A DNA stretch of 64,000 nucleotides, taken from Macquaria australasica. Taxonomy: Eukaryota; Chordata; Actinopteri; Centrarchiformes; Percichthyidae. How positions within the stretch are numbered: the first letter of the stretch is position 1; the number at the start of each line of letters is the position of its first letter. The notes under the pieces were generated by a model that had not been told where the DNA came from, did not search any database, and saw only the letters and a list, made by a program, of their open reading frames with translations. The stretch is taken from contig SEMN01000026.1 in NCBI GenBank assembly GCA_005408345.1, positions 1,217,536 through 1,281,535 on the forward strand, given 5' to 3'. This document shows positions 48,988-61,579 of this stretch, piece by piece. A program made the position numbers and the translations under genes.

Positions 48988-49304
48988 AAGAGCTGAAACA
49001 ACAATCGACAGAAAATTATTCAACAACTATTTTGATAATTAATTGTTTAAGTTTCTAGCAAAAATGCCAGTTGTTCTCTGGTTACAGCTTGATAATTTTC
49101 TACTTTCTGTGTTTTGCATCTTTGGGTTTTGGACTGTTTGTCAAACAAAAAACAAGCAATTTGAAGACGTCATCTTTGGCTTGAGGAAATTGTGACAGGC
49201 ATTTTTCATTCTTTTCATTTTATGGACCAAATGATTCATGAGTTAATCAAGAAAATAATTGGCAGATTAATCACAAATGAAAACGATTGTTAGTTGCAGC
49301 CCTA
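48988..49304. mobile_element. Complete hAT-type MITE, copy 3, with 8-bp target duplication
   Basis: The element is flanked on both sides by CATTTGAC (48980-48987 and 49305-49312), a perfect 8-bp duplication diagnostic of hAT-type insertion. The ends are imperfect inverted repeats: AAGAGCTGAAACAACAATCG at left and CGATTGTTAGTTGCAGCCCTA-type at right. It is 317 bp and non-coding, and its intact duplication fixes the family borders for copies 1 and 2. Confidence 0.85.
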
Positions 49305-49334
49305 CATTTGACCCATTTGATGTCACAATTTAAG

Positions 49335-49373
49335 AAATAATAATAATTATGATAATAATAGTAATAATAATAC
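49335..49373. repeat. (AAT)n microsatellite, interrupted
   Basis: AAT triplets with a few substitutions, 30 bp after the MITE. Confidence 0.9.
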
Positions 49374-50057
49374 CAAAAAGATACAAAATGTCTCCACTGT
49401 GTGGTGGTCATCTTTGACTGTCTTTGCCACTGGGCCGTCCCAGAGCTTTTTGTAGAATAAAGTGTGAAACTTTACATCTTCTGCGCCTCTGTTAGCTCAT
49501 TTACAGGGCTCAGCTGAAGTGTGCTGGGGTGTGTGATGCACCAGCGCACTCACTTTACATCCCCACTGTAAACACTGTCTATTATATTATTCACAACAGT
49601 GTGTCCTCCAGAGAGATGGATCCCGGTGAGGCCCCTCTGAATATGGAACACCAGCTACTGTGCTTACCTGCTGCCCCATATCAGCGTGGCCCACAGTGGC
49701 CCTTAGATGGTTCTCATTCAGATCTCTTTAGCTGGGCTGGAGGGTAATCCCTGGGCAGCCGGGGCTTCTCTGTTGTCTCCTGGTTGTTTTCTGTGTAGTT
49801 CATAAATTATAGATGGGCCATGTCGAGGGCCATCATGCTGCCTGATCCCTGTCTGTGCTGACAGCTGTATGATGCGCACTGAGTGCAGCAGATTGGGAGC
49901 TCAGAGTTTCATCAATAAATATCACTCTGACCCTCACACTTGGCCTCGTGTCAGCGGTCAAGGTAATGGCTTTTTATTATCGTGAAGGGCAGCCCGGCGT
50001 GGGGTAGTCTTAAGGTTGCTCGTCCATCTCAGGTCTGGAGACACAAAGACAGACAGA

Positions 50058-50101
<44 letters not shown>

Positions 50102-52104
50102 CTGGCCTAAAGTTTAACTGGACTGGGCTGTTATTATGTGAAGCCTGAGGATGAGTGTGGATGTGTTGTGTGTTTGACAGTGAACAGCAGGGAGCTTTTG
50201 TGTGGTGCTCCAGAGGAAGTAGTGATTTTCATGGACACATTATTGGATTAAATTAACCTTATTAACCAGCTGTGATGAATTATATTGAGCTCACTGCTTC
50301 TCTGAGATCTCCAAAGAAACTGTGTGAGTGTGTGCAAGTGTGCAGCTGTTTCTATTTTTGTGTGTGTGTTTGTGTTTGATTGTGGAGCTTATCTGTCTGT
50401 GTGTGTATGTGTGTGTGTTAGCTGATGGTTAGCTCTAACTGCCTGGCTCATAGATGACAGGGCTTGAAATGCCATGATTGTGTACTGAAAGCTCAGGCAG
50501 CTGTACATGCTGCATGATGTCTTCAGAATACAGGTTTTTAGACAAAACAATATAGAACAGAACAGCATTTTGTCTAAAGTTCATTCATCAAAAAGCTGCA
50601 TATTTTGAAAAGGGTAAAAGCCCCACACAACCCTGTCAGGGAAGCGCAAAGGCTAGATACTATAGATTACTTTAATCCCCTGCCAGATATAAAAAGGATA
50701 ATTACATATTTGTGGTGGAGGCTGTGTGGTGAAAAAATCAATACAGTCTTTTTTTGTATGACACTTCATTAGTGTGAAAAAATCTTGGAGCTGAGAAGAA
50801 CTGCACTGCAATTAAATGGTTCTGCTACCTTAGACTTTGTAATGGCTCTATATTATTATCCAGTTTATTTGAAATAGTGGTTGCACTTGTGGAGTAATTG
50901 GAAACCATTGATTATGTACTTTTATGTCTACACTCTTGCACATCATTATGGAGAGAAGCAATAGTTAGTTAGCCTCTCTAATGAAGCACTAATTGCACTA
51001 AGTAGGTTAAGATGTTAGTCAAACTGCACTCAACTGAAATGACAGCACAAAGACTTTCAATTAATCTGCATACACTGACTAGCAGATGTTGTTTTGGACT
51101 GCATATCATGCAGATTTTATTTGCTTTGTGTCTGATCCTGTTGCGTAAATAGAAATTGTGTTTGTATCAGTCCACTGGCAGCAGATGAAATTGATTGGAA
51201 AGAGGAGAAATAAGGGGTGGTGGGGGAAGAAAAAAATCTAAGGTGATGGAATATAAAGTGGCCACTTTGCTGCTGTTTTGAAAAAGGAGGGCCATTTGTA
51301 ATGTAGGTTCCCTCTTGATAATGTCAGCGGTGTAACACTGGCTGGTAATTGTACAGGAATGTCTGTTAACTCATACCACTGTGTTAACATTTATTTAAGG
51401 ATATGAGGATCTTGCACTTAGTTTAGCCCCTGACATAACTCCATTGTGTCCAGTCGTAATGAATATAACACAGTATGGAAACTGAGATAGCAATAATGTA
51501 TGTCATTTAGCAGAGTCACAGGATAGCGAGGTCAGACAGAGAGAAAGGAGGGACACACAACACAGGCCACAAGCCAGACCTGAAACCACAACATCACAAA
51601 GCACATGGTATGTCCCCTAATAGTCCACTGAGCCATGCAAATGTGTGTTTTTTTATTTATTTTATTTAAATAATTTCACTATTAACATCCTTCTAGCAAC
51701 ATCTGTGGTGACTACACTGTATTGTAGCTATAACCATTGACTAATTATTCATACAATTATAACTTAAACTGCCTGTGTTTCCAATGAATTGCATGTTAAT
51801 TTATGTACAAATGAATCTTTGCCATTCATAATTAGATTTTTTTACACTTAGCTTAAAACCTTTCCAGTTTCAAATGAAGCTATTACAGTGCATTCAGGAA
51901 ATGCATTAACATGGCATCTTACTAAATATCACTTATAGAAATTACAGAGTATTCCTATTGATTTCTTTTTGAAAATACCCAATTATTTTTCAGGAATGTA
52001 TTGAAAACTAAATACGGCATCCATTCAGCTCGTTGCAGAATTCATTGTCTGCACAAATGTGATGGATTGTCCATTTGTGCAAAATGGATTACCCTGTCTA
52101 GATA
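49374..52104. other. Desert segment
   Basis: No gene recognised. A GA microsatellite (50055-50098) and GT-rich runs (50315-50420) are present. Confidence 0.4.
50055..50098. repeat. (GA)n microsatellite
   Basis: About twenty-one GA dinucleotides. Confidence 0.95.
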
Positions 52105-52390
52105 TTAGTGTAGCACATTACCCACTGAGGTCATTATGGGAGATGCAGGCTGCCACCGTCTCTCTGCAGAGCTGATGGTTTTGGTGTGGGGGTCCACATG
52201 GATTGGCCGCACACTGTCCCCCATCATGGTCCTCTCTGTGGAGAGAGTGATGCTGACAGTACACTCCTGGCAATCAGTCAGCTCGCCACCCACCACTATG
52301 CGCTTTCCGAGATGTGGAGAGCAGGGTCTGTGCTGGTTACAGCTTAAACCCAGCAGCAGCAGGAGGACTTGCCGCCTTTGATCTTTTTTC
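52105..52390. other. GC-rich island with open frames on both strands
   Basis: In AT-rich desert, this block stays open on the minus strand for about 95 codons (a Leu-rich run, then CQECTVSITLSTERTMMG and a tail ending VGNVLH) and on the plus strand for 81. No domain was recognised. The minus frame has no good acceptor or in-frame ATG at its upstream end (a TGA lies just before it). Either a conserved non-coding element or a stray exon is possible; chance opening of GC-rich DNA is most likely. Confidence 0.25.
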
Positions 52391-54582
52391 TTTCAAAGGG
52401 CTCAAATGCTCATGCTATTGTACGCTTGAGAGACACTTCAGCCTTCACTACCCAGGAAGAAGAAAAATGTAAAAGTGCTGTCCGCTTGTTACAGATATGG
52501 AATGATTCAAATTAAAAGCAGACCTCTAAATTGAAAGAAATTTCACAATATTTTTGATTGGTTTAATAAGAGCCATCTGTTGAGCAGGGTAAGTTGGTGT
52601 AAACTAGAGTATTAAATGTGGGGTGGAGACCTCTATCACGAGCTCTTATTAACAGAAGCATGTTCTTGGTGGGATCTTAAGAAATCTCCTGGCTTTATAT
52701 GGCTGTCTGGGGAGAGGGTCAGACCCTGTAAGCTGTCATTGCACATGAAAGGATTAATGTCATCTTATAAGAAGGGAGGAAAAGCCGTCTTATAGTTATT
52801 TATTCTGTTTCATTCACATTCTGCTGGCTCTGTAAAAGAAAAAGGCTAATGTCTGGTCTAATTTGTAGCCCTTTAAATTCCAGACAGAGATTCTTTACAT
52901 ATCTCTGGAGCTCATGGCTCCTCTTGGCGCAGCCCCTCTCCTCCTCTCCTTCTGGGATTTCTCTTAAACCCGACCAATTTACTATCTGAAGCAAAGTGAA
53001 GATTTACATGAGTTTGTACTTGAATGGCTCCAACTCTAGCTTCATGCACTAAACACTCCCACTGTAATTACCATTCGTGGATCCTGCTCTCTGATACCTC
53101 CCTCTCTCTCCTCTGCACCTAGGCCAATTGAAGGGTAGAGAAAAGGAAAATACTTATTCCCCAATGCTGATTCTTAGTGCTCCTTGTTCAGGATCTGTAA
53201 TTGGATCTGTGTTTTCGACTCCCTGCTAATAAGCAGCTTACTTTGGCTCCCTCTAGACTTGACCCACCACATTTTTGTTTTATGAATTTTACAAGGGGAT
53301 TTTAATAGATGCTTTAGGCTATGCAAAACATAGGCTGAAGGGAAGGCATAATGTGGGAGCCTTGACACAGAGTACGCCTGAGTGGCTGCTTATCATTGCG
53401 GACAGGTCTCATAACTTTCATTAAGATTGATGTAGGACAAAAGGGAACGCGTGAGAGGAGGGACATGAGAGAATATTAACCTGTGCTCCTGTAACTAACT
53501 ATAATTGTTTTGCATTCGGTCTCTCCTCAGGCTGCCGCCCTCATTATCTTTACCCGTACATGACGGTGCAGCTGATTTTAGTAGCCGGGCTTGTTAGAGG
53601 AGATTGGAGGTCAGGGCAAACTGTAATCTGCCTTCGGTTATTTTTATGGTAGAATCCGACGGCCAGGGGCTGAAGTGGTGTATCAGTGTATTTTACAAAC
53701 ATAACACCTCATTTCCTTTCATTTTACATCCGTGTAATTGTTTCTGAAGTTCACTGCTCGGGGCTGTTGGAAGTTGGAGCAGGTTAAGAATCTATTATTT
53801 TAATATCAAGATTGTTTTCTATACGTCTTGCCATGAAGTTTTTTGTAAATATTTGATGAGCTCGATCAAATGAATTCTATTTAATATAAAAATAAATCTG
53901 CCTTTCATGCTTTCTTTTAAATGGAAAGTTGAGCAGACAATGGGATGTAGATTTTCATGTCCGTGGTCTTCACCTCGCTCTCTATTGTAGAGTCTAGTGG
54001 TAGTCCAGTGCTCATTTAAAAATGGCAGAATGCCAGTGTCACCCATACAGGTTCACTGAAATGAGAGAGATGAAAAATGTAAAGACAAGTGCTGACCTGT
54101 AGCCTACCCACAGTTTCTTCAATCATTAAAATACTTCCAGAAACCATGGATGATTCCATAATTCATCATAGGTTATAGTATCTAAGTGATTTTTTTTTTT
54201 TATCATGCCTGTCTACATCTCTACATTAAGCTAGTTCATTTGTCTTAAAAAGGAAGAGAAATTAAAGAACATTTCCAACATTTCTGCAGATGAATGAGAC
54301 AGGTACAGTCATAGAGGTGAATATCCAGTGAAGATGGAGCTTTACTCAAAGGTACTAACTAAGACACTCTGTTGGGTATAGGAACACTAATGACCAACAC
54401 AATCACCTATCTTGACATGAATACCAAAGATAACAAGGAGAGGTGGGAATAGGTGTAATGCTCTCTCTTTCATCCTCTCTCTTCGTTTCCTTCTCCCTCT
54501 ATGGGAATCTACCGAGCACGCTTTACTTCATCACAAAGCTAACGTGGCATAGAACTTTTAAAACCCGCCTCGGCTTTTGTAC
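52391..54582. other. Desert segment
   Basis: No gene recognised. The part at 53390-53780 is more complex and CpG-bearing, with TTTTTATGG and CATTAAGATTGATG words, and is a weak candidate regulatory block. Confidence 0.35.
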
Positions 54583-54643
54583 CCCACCCCCCCTTCTCCC
54601 TCATTCTCCCTTATTCTCCCTCACTCTCCTCGCTCTCTCTTCT
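54583..54643. repeat. Pyrimidine-rich tract
   Basis: A C/T-only-like run with repeated TTCTCCCTCA units. Confidence 0.8.
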
Positions 54644-54714
54644 GGTTGGTAATTCTCCCATCTGGAGGATGTTTGAGAGAAACAAAGAAACAATAAGAGG
54701 AAGTTGGGAGAGGG

Positions 54715-55230
54715 GGTGTCAGGCTGTCAGTAATCTGACAGCTATGGTAACTACCCTCTAATCCAGACGGCTCCAGCCACGCTCCGGCCTGACACCCGCG
54801 CCTCTGACTGACAGCTGAAGACCGGGCACATTCCACAGGCAGAAGTGACATCCAGTCTATTAAGGCAGACAAGCACAAAGCAGAGATTTGCCCTGACTGC
54901 CTGGTACTGAAGCCTACTATGGGGGGTGATTGGAGAGGTCCTGGAGAAGGTGTCAGACTCAAGCTCAGATGATAACCATATTGTAATGATGCTGCTGGAC
55001 AATGAAGTGCCATGATTGCCCATGCTGACAGCGGAAGTTTATGTCTGGATACCCCGTCTGCATTCGCAGGCAGCTCACAACACACACACAGTCTCCAGGT
55101 CCCAACTGCCAGTCAAAAGCCTGGCCGCAAACGGGTGCACTTCTTATTCCAGCACAAGAGTGCACCAAACAGTGATCTCTAATGGACTGACCCGAGGCAT
55201 GCTGTGCTGACAGGGAGAGCAGTATAATTG
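54715..55230. promoter_or_regulatory. Candidate regulatory block with TGACAG (MEIS/TGIF-type) sites
   Basis: CTGTCAG-TAAT-CTGACAG at 54724-54741 is a perfect inverted repeat of TGACAG half-sites around TAAT. Further TGACAG words lie near 54809, 55024 and 55208. The block is GC-richer than its flanks. MEIS/PREP proteins bind TGACAG and partner posterior Hox proteins. A 154-codon minus-strand ORF overlaps it but shows no domain. Confidence 0.25.
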
Positions 55231-58200
55231 TTGTTTATCTTCTTCCTCTTTAGATATCTCTCTGAGCATAAAGAGACTTCTCAGTGTTCATTTGTTGCTA
55301 CAGAATAGCCCAGAAACCTCTACTTAGCTTCTTTATCAGCAAAACATTCCTGGAGAAAGCTATACATGATTGCTTTTGGAGGCTTTTGCGATGGCAGAAA
55401 AGTATGTAATTGGTTTCACTTAAGGTTAATTATTTGCACTGGCAGGTCGCATTGTTGTAAGCTGTTCATTAGAATACACATCCAACACACGGAGCAAATG
55501 AGATGAGCTGGCTGTGCTTTATCGTAGGTTTGCTTTAAAAGAGTCCCAAAAACCAAGCCAAACATTAATGATACTCTCAGCAGCCTATAAAATGGAACAA
55601 GTTTACATAAATTAGACCACAGAGCTGCAGTGGCACCAGACAGGCTAGACTGTTTGTATTTGAATACTTTGGCTAATTAGAAGTGCTAAAAAACGTGGAC
55701 TCAAAATATATATTCTGCTTTGAATTCATTCAGTCCTGAATCTGTACTGCATACATAAAACATTTTCCCCTCGCTTTCCTGTATCAAATGCCTTTGGTTT
55801 CCACTTTATTTTTGTATGAAGCCTGATGGTTTAAGACACAGATGATTTGATTTCCTCTGCTTGCAGTGTAGTTTGCAATGCCAATGCATGGTAGGAGATT
55901 TAAAAAGGGAAAAGATGAGCTAGAATAGGGATTTTCCTGTGAATGGTTCAAGTGTGAAGTAAATCCCTCAAACAGCCATACCCTAACATTTCTACAATAG
56001 AAATTATATTAAGTGTGTAAAAGATACACGCTCCTTATCCGCTCACCCTTAGCACAACATTCAAATAAGTCTGAGAGATTTTGGTTCCAGGTGAGTTCAC
56101 CAAAGGTGGCATTTCCCGTCTCCTTTCCAGCCAAAGCCTGCTCGTCTTCCATCTTACTTAGCTCGTCTTGATGGAGACTCAGGGTGCATGCCTTGCTAAG
56201 TGACAGGGAGTTAAGTATACATTCACACCATCCTGGGGCTGCTAGTTAAGTTGACAGAGAGGTTCTGCAACCAGTCGGTCAACATTGAAGCTCATTCTCA
56301 CTCCAATCAGACCAATGATAGAGAAAAGGCCTGTTTCAGGATTTCATTTAGAATTTTGTATTAAGGTGTTTATTCTTTTACAACAATTTTGGTTGCCTTC
56401 ATGTTTTCTCACACATCAGATTAAGTGATCAGCATAATGATGAATTGCCTTCGCCGCCACATATTTATGCATCTTGCCATGACTATAATAAATTAGACAT
56501 TAATTTCTATCATCTTTAAGCTCTTAAATGTAAAAATAAAAAGTCAACGTGAGAAAAAAAAATCAGTGGAAACTTGTTTTTGTTGCTCATCTTCTTTGCT
56601 CTTTGTACATGCAAGGCCAACATAGCCATAATGAGACAGATAATTGAGGATATTTTTTATTCAATGGCTAGTTAATTGGTTGCCACCAGTGTCCCAGGAA
56701 AGGTTAAATTTATGGTTGCATGTCACCAATTACGATCCCAGCTGGCTTTGTTCATCTGGAAATATTTATGGCAAAAAGTCAATGTTTTGGGACAAATGAC
56801 AGGTTAGACGTGAACACATTGCAGAACTGCAAGCCGCGTGTTGCATTCTCTCACAGCATCTTACAGTCTGGGCTGTGCATAATCTTTCATTTTTGAGCAT
56901 AGAATCAATGTGTGCATAATCAAATTCCTATTGACAGCACTCATATCCTTCTCCCTGTGGCAGAAAAGAAGATCTTGAAGCGGAGAAGGATGAATGCATT
57001 AACATCCTTTCAGTCAGTCTAGCAGATAACAAAGCTCCTTGCCTCAGTGTTAACACTGCAGATTAGGTCAAGTTTTTACCCCTCTGAGTTTCTCTCCTGT
57101 AAATGACGAGTTTTGATGTGAAACAAGCAACATGTCAAGCTGAGTTGAAAGATGTAGGCATTTTCTGCCATGTCACAATGACAGGCCGCTGAATATTTGG
57201 GCCATTAGGGGCTTATTAGTGAATAAATGACCAGATGGTTCAGTGATGCACAGAGATGGACAGAACTGGATGCTACTAATCAGCAGTGTCTGTAGCTCGG
57301 TGTCAAATCACACGACATGGTAACCCATGGCAACGGAATAAAAGTTAACATTAGCAAGTCAATTTGAGATCTGGGTGCTGTAAACAGGGTTTCGAGTAGC
57401 CCTGCTTTGCTCGCTTGAAAAAAGAGAATGTCTGTGTTTCCAGAGAGCAAATTCACTTTGAAACAGCTGAGATGTATGTTTTTCTATTTGTACTTTTTCC
57501 TTTATGCACTTCTACATTTTTACATTTTGTCGTTTTTAGTGAGATCTTTAAATTACATTAACCATTACATTATGTTGCAGTGGTTTTCCAGTCGTGTACA
57601 GAAGGAACTAGTAAAGCAATACTAAATTTTATAGAATTTTTAAATGGTTGAGAAAAGGACACCGATTTTTTTTAAACCCGCTACTCACATTTAAAAGACA
57701 AAGACAGTAGGATGTCTCATACTTGTTTATTTCAACAGCACCTCACTTTTGTGTTTGTCAATATATTCATTCAGTTTCTACTTTTGAGGTGCTTTGATTA
57801 GTTTGATTCTGAGATGCCCCACCATCCTCTTTACAGGAGGTAACCAACAAATTTGAAAACGGCCGTGTTTGTGCTTCAGTATAATTGGTGATGGGTTGTT
57901 TTGTGACAGATGTGAAAAAAATAAATAAAATAAAAAGTAGCGTGGGCTGCATTACACAAAACACAATACAAGATGCTCCATGTTGGAGCTGCATATGAAT
58001 GTGTGTGCGTAAACATGCGGGGTCTCTTTAATTGTATGGTTTTCTTCCAGACCCACAGCTGACACAAACAGGCAGCCTGTTTAATGGATGAGAAGAGCCG
58101 TTTGAAGACGGTCTGTCACTTCTGATTGCCTTGCCTCTGTTCTAAGCATATCACTTGTCTACTAATACCCCTCCATTTAACTTGAGTTCTCGCTGTCATT

Positions 58201-58439
58201 AACTTTAATAGATAATTTATAAATTAGGGATATAGGTAAGATGTGCAGAGAGCTAAAGAAGCCCCATTATTTGCCCATTTGGTTAATTGAGTAGATAAAG
58301 ATTTCTCTGCATACCGTTGGACTTTAAGGTTACAACATAATAGTGGAAGTTCCCAATATTCTCATGTTTTTCACACAAACATAAAAAAGCCATTGCTCTC
58401 AGAAATATATGAACATTTTCTTCCGCTGTCATCAAATGT
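55231..58439. other. Desert segment
   Basis: No gene recognised. Two TTTATGG words (56709-56715 and 56765-56771) near TTAATTGG and CCAATTACG form a weak HOX13-type cluster. Confidence 0.35.
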
Positions 58440-58760
58440 GATTAAACTACAGTCACGCTTTGTGCAGATTAAGCACTTTGACTTATTGATGTATTGTAAT
58501 TGTGATATTTCGCAATAAACATATTAATTTGAATAATTTATGCACACGTACTACATCCCACTCCATTATACCTTTGAACAACCGAGTGGGCAATAAAACA
58601 TAGATATTGTGAGCTTTATGTAGGGTTGAAACAGTGGGATTCCATGTTATTATCCTACCCCCCCATTACATCGAATGGGAGTGCATTGTTATTATTTGTC
58701 ATCATATGCTAATTACACATCATTAATGTTAGACCTTAATGGCCCCAAGAGTGGGTAATA
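58440..58760. promoter_or_regulatory. Candidate enhancer: HOX13-, POU- and homeodomain-type words
   Basis: Contains GCAATAAAC (58512), CAATAAAA (58591), TTTATGTAG (58617), TTAATTTGAATAATTTATG (58525) and CATATGCTAATTAC. CAATAAA/TTTATGG words match the posterior Hox (HOX13) preference, fitting a hoxd centromeric landscape. There are no repeats or ORFs. AT-richness makes chance matches likely. Confidence 0.22.
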
Positions 58761-59379
58761 GGCTGTAAGGCTGAGCTGGCGGCTTGCAGGGAATCTGAGT
58801 CTGGGGGGAGAGAACACATGCTAATGAAGCTGAGACCTTTTATCTTTGCAGATTAAAAGGGAAAAGATCACAACCCTCAAAATAAGCGTTTTGACATCTG
58901 TAATTGGAAGAGACAACAAGCTTTTGTTCTATTATAGGGAACAGGAGGCATCAGGCTGGGTGTATAAATCTCTCCAGCGAGCTTTACTCCCTCAGTGCCT
59001 TCAGTCAGTTAGCCAAATGAAATCTCACTGCTGCTTTCATGCTTTTAGCTGCAGTTAGACAGAAGATGGAGTGCTGCTGCCTCCAAAGCAGTGCGGAGTC
59101 TGTGATCTGAGTGCGTACATGTGTGAGCATGGTAGCTTAGCCTTTTCAAATTAATGGGTGCCCTTGTATGCTGAAGGGAACGCAGAACAGTGACCCTGCC
59201 AAATCCTGGGGGAATACAAAGCAACTGTTTGCACACTTTCTGTGCGGAGAACAAAAGTTGGATTTTTTTCCATGATCACATCATGTGAGCTTACTTTACC
59301 GCAATGATCTTGGCAAAATAATGCAAAAGCATTGAGGTCATATAGTGAGACCCATGTTGCTGTAAGCTGTAGAAGAGTG

Positions 59380-59790
59380 ACTGAGTGTGCGCATCTGGCC
59401 CTATCCAGTGGGCCTGGCTCAGAGCTGGAGCGAACAGCAAAACGACAGCTGGTCCAGCATGGCTCCATGTTTGACCCCCAGCACCATGTGTAGTCCTGGG
59501 CGGCCAGCGGCACTCCATACCCTGAAGACATGTATGCCATCCCGAACACCTGGTGGGAGGGAGCCCACCTCAGAGCCTAGGGTCTAGTTGTGCTTACACC
59601 GGGTTAGGGATAGTGTTGAGGTGTGTGAGGCTAGATTTCAGGGTCTATGACCCTCTCAGCCCCTGACACCTCAGCGACCCAAAAGGCTCAGAAAGCAGGG
59701 GGCCTGCTGACTACCCATTTGCTCTGTCTCTGAGGTCCAAGCCCAGAGGTCCTGTCATCACAAAGCAGCTCAGCTGGAGGCCATAGGTGT
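59380..59790. other. GC-rich island, unrecognised
   Basis: About 400 bp of GC-rich sequence with a short TGGGCGGCCAGCGG-type CpG core, in AT-rich desert. ORFs occur on both strands without domains. It may be an old repeat or a regulatory element. Confidence 0.25.
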
Positions 59791-61579
59791 AATGACCTAC
59801 ATTTATCCATATAGAACAATATGTATGGCATCATCAGTCTGTTTATCTGGCTTGACCTCTACCAACTGTACTTGCATTTCATAGCACAACTGTCCACTCT
59901 GTTCATGTGAACATCCAAAAGATTTAGTCTGTTTGTAAAAAGTCTGATTTACTCAGATAAACTTTGCAAGCTGTTGTGTGACACCACAGCTGGAAGGATG
60001 GTGTTGAGAAATTCTCTTGCTGTAATTTATGAAATTCTGACTTTGATAGTCTCCATGACTTCCCTGTTTGTTTCTGTTTATGATGAATGTTTTATGCATG
60101 AAAGCAGAAAATGTTGATCAGGGAAATTGTATGGAATTTGTCTCCATTATGCATGCTTATCATAATCACGGCAAGATTATGCAGTAACAAAGCAGCAATG
60201 GTAATACAATAAGTCTCCTTGGTAATGAAAAACAACTAAGAGATGAAATGATAGTCTACTTAGACAGTATGCGATAGTCACATGGCCTCCAGATTTTTCA
60301 CAATTCATATCTTTTTCTCTAAAATGAACTCACTCACACAAATATGGCTTTTATAATCATTCCGCTGTGCGTTGCCAAAGAACAGAAATAATAGGGAAAA
60401 TGATGGTGCAAAAATGTCAGTTTGTTTAATTATTGCTAGTTATCACAATTACCTTCTCTTTGACTTTAGCATGTATGTAATAAGAATGTTCCAGAGTGCC
60501 TCAGAGAAATGTGAAAGGTCAGATGTCAGTTTTAATATGACTAGAGCACCTCTAATGAAACACTGTTGCAATATGTGTTGAATACGAATGCATTAATTTC
60601 TTAAATGTCTTTCATATTTGCAGGCGCCTCAGCCTTTTTAACTGGGATAATTTGACAGCAGCCCCCTGCCTTCCTCTGACAGCTCTGAGGAGCTGGGGCT
60701 CAGCACCTGCGTCCACCCAAGCATTAAACCTCAGATCCTGAACTCTCCTCACAAATGAACTGTCAGATCATTACTGCGCGTGATGCAATATAATCTGTCT
60801 CAGAATTAACATTTGGCCAAGTCCACACAGGGTTTTTTCTCCCATCTCTCTCTTCCGTACATCTAGCCCCCTCAGAAGGCGCTGGTTTGAATATGCATCT
60901 CTTCACATTTCCATGAGGGACCCACGGGGAGTACAGGCAGAGAGCAGCTTTCAGCATTAGCATGTCAGGAGGGAAGGGTCCTTTTCGCTCAGGGTCCCAC
61001 TGCAGATGCTATGCCTCACTTGTTCATTACAATTGCATTTCATCAGCTTGATGATGTCCACATGTCAAATGAGTGTGAGGATTTTGCACACAAAGGAGCC
61101 TCTGGGAAAAGGACTTCGCTGGCTAATCAGCTGATTATCATACCTCAAATGGGGCTGTAGTGCTCTGTTACAAACGCCAGCCAGAGAGAACGAGGTGCAG
61201 GAGACAGGCATACGACGGGCGAGTCCAGATAGGAAGGCAGCAAGCAAAGCTGAATAAACAAGCTCTCTTATGAACACACATAGAGGAATGCAAAGTAAGT
61301 AAACAAAATGTAACCCAAGCAGGAGACAGAAGAGAGCATTAGAATATTTATGGTTATGATAGTTTTTTTTACTCTTAAAGCCTTAAAGCCCCAAAGTGTA
61401 AATTTGGGTGTTATTATGTTATCGCCATATTCAGTCTAATGGTTAAAAAATTAGGCAGCTGGTGCAAAACTTGTGATTGTATATTTGTATATTTTCTTGT
61501 GCCCAGTTACAATTTGAGTGCCTTATTGACCTACAGTAGAAAGGAGGTGCATGAATCAAAACAGGATGATTATTTCAAT
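59791..61579. other. Desert segment, nothing recognised
   Basis: AT-rich apart from modest GC at 60640-60720 and 61180-61230. No gene or repeat family identified. Confidence 0.4.

Noticed and set aside
54621..55085. 154-codon minus-strand ORF
   Set aside because: It lies in pyrimidine-rich and GC-rich non-coding sequence with another ORF in a second frame, and no domain was recognised.
59151..59549. 132-codon minus-strand ORF
   Set aside because: No domain, no splice signals, and overlapping frames on the other strand.
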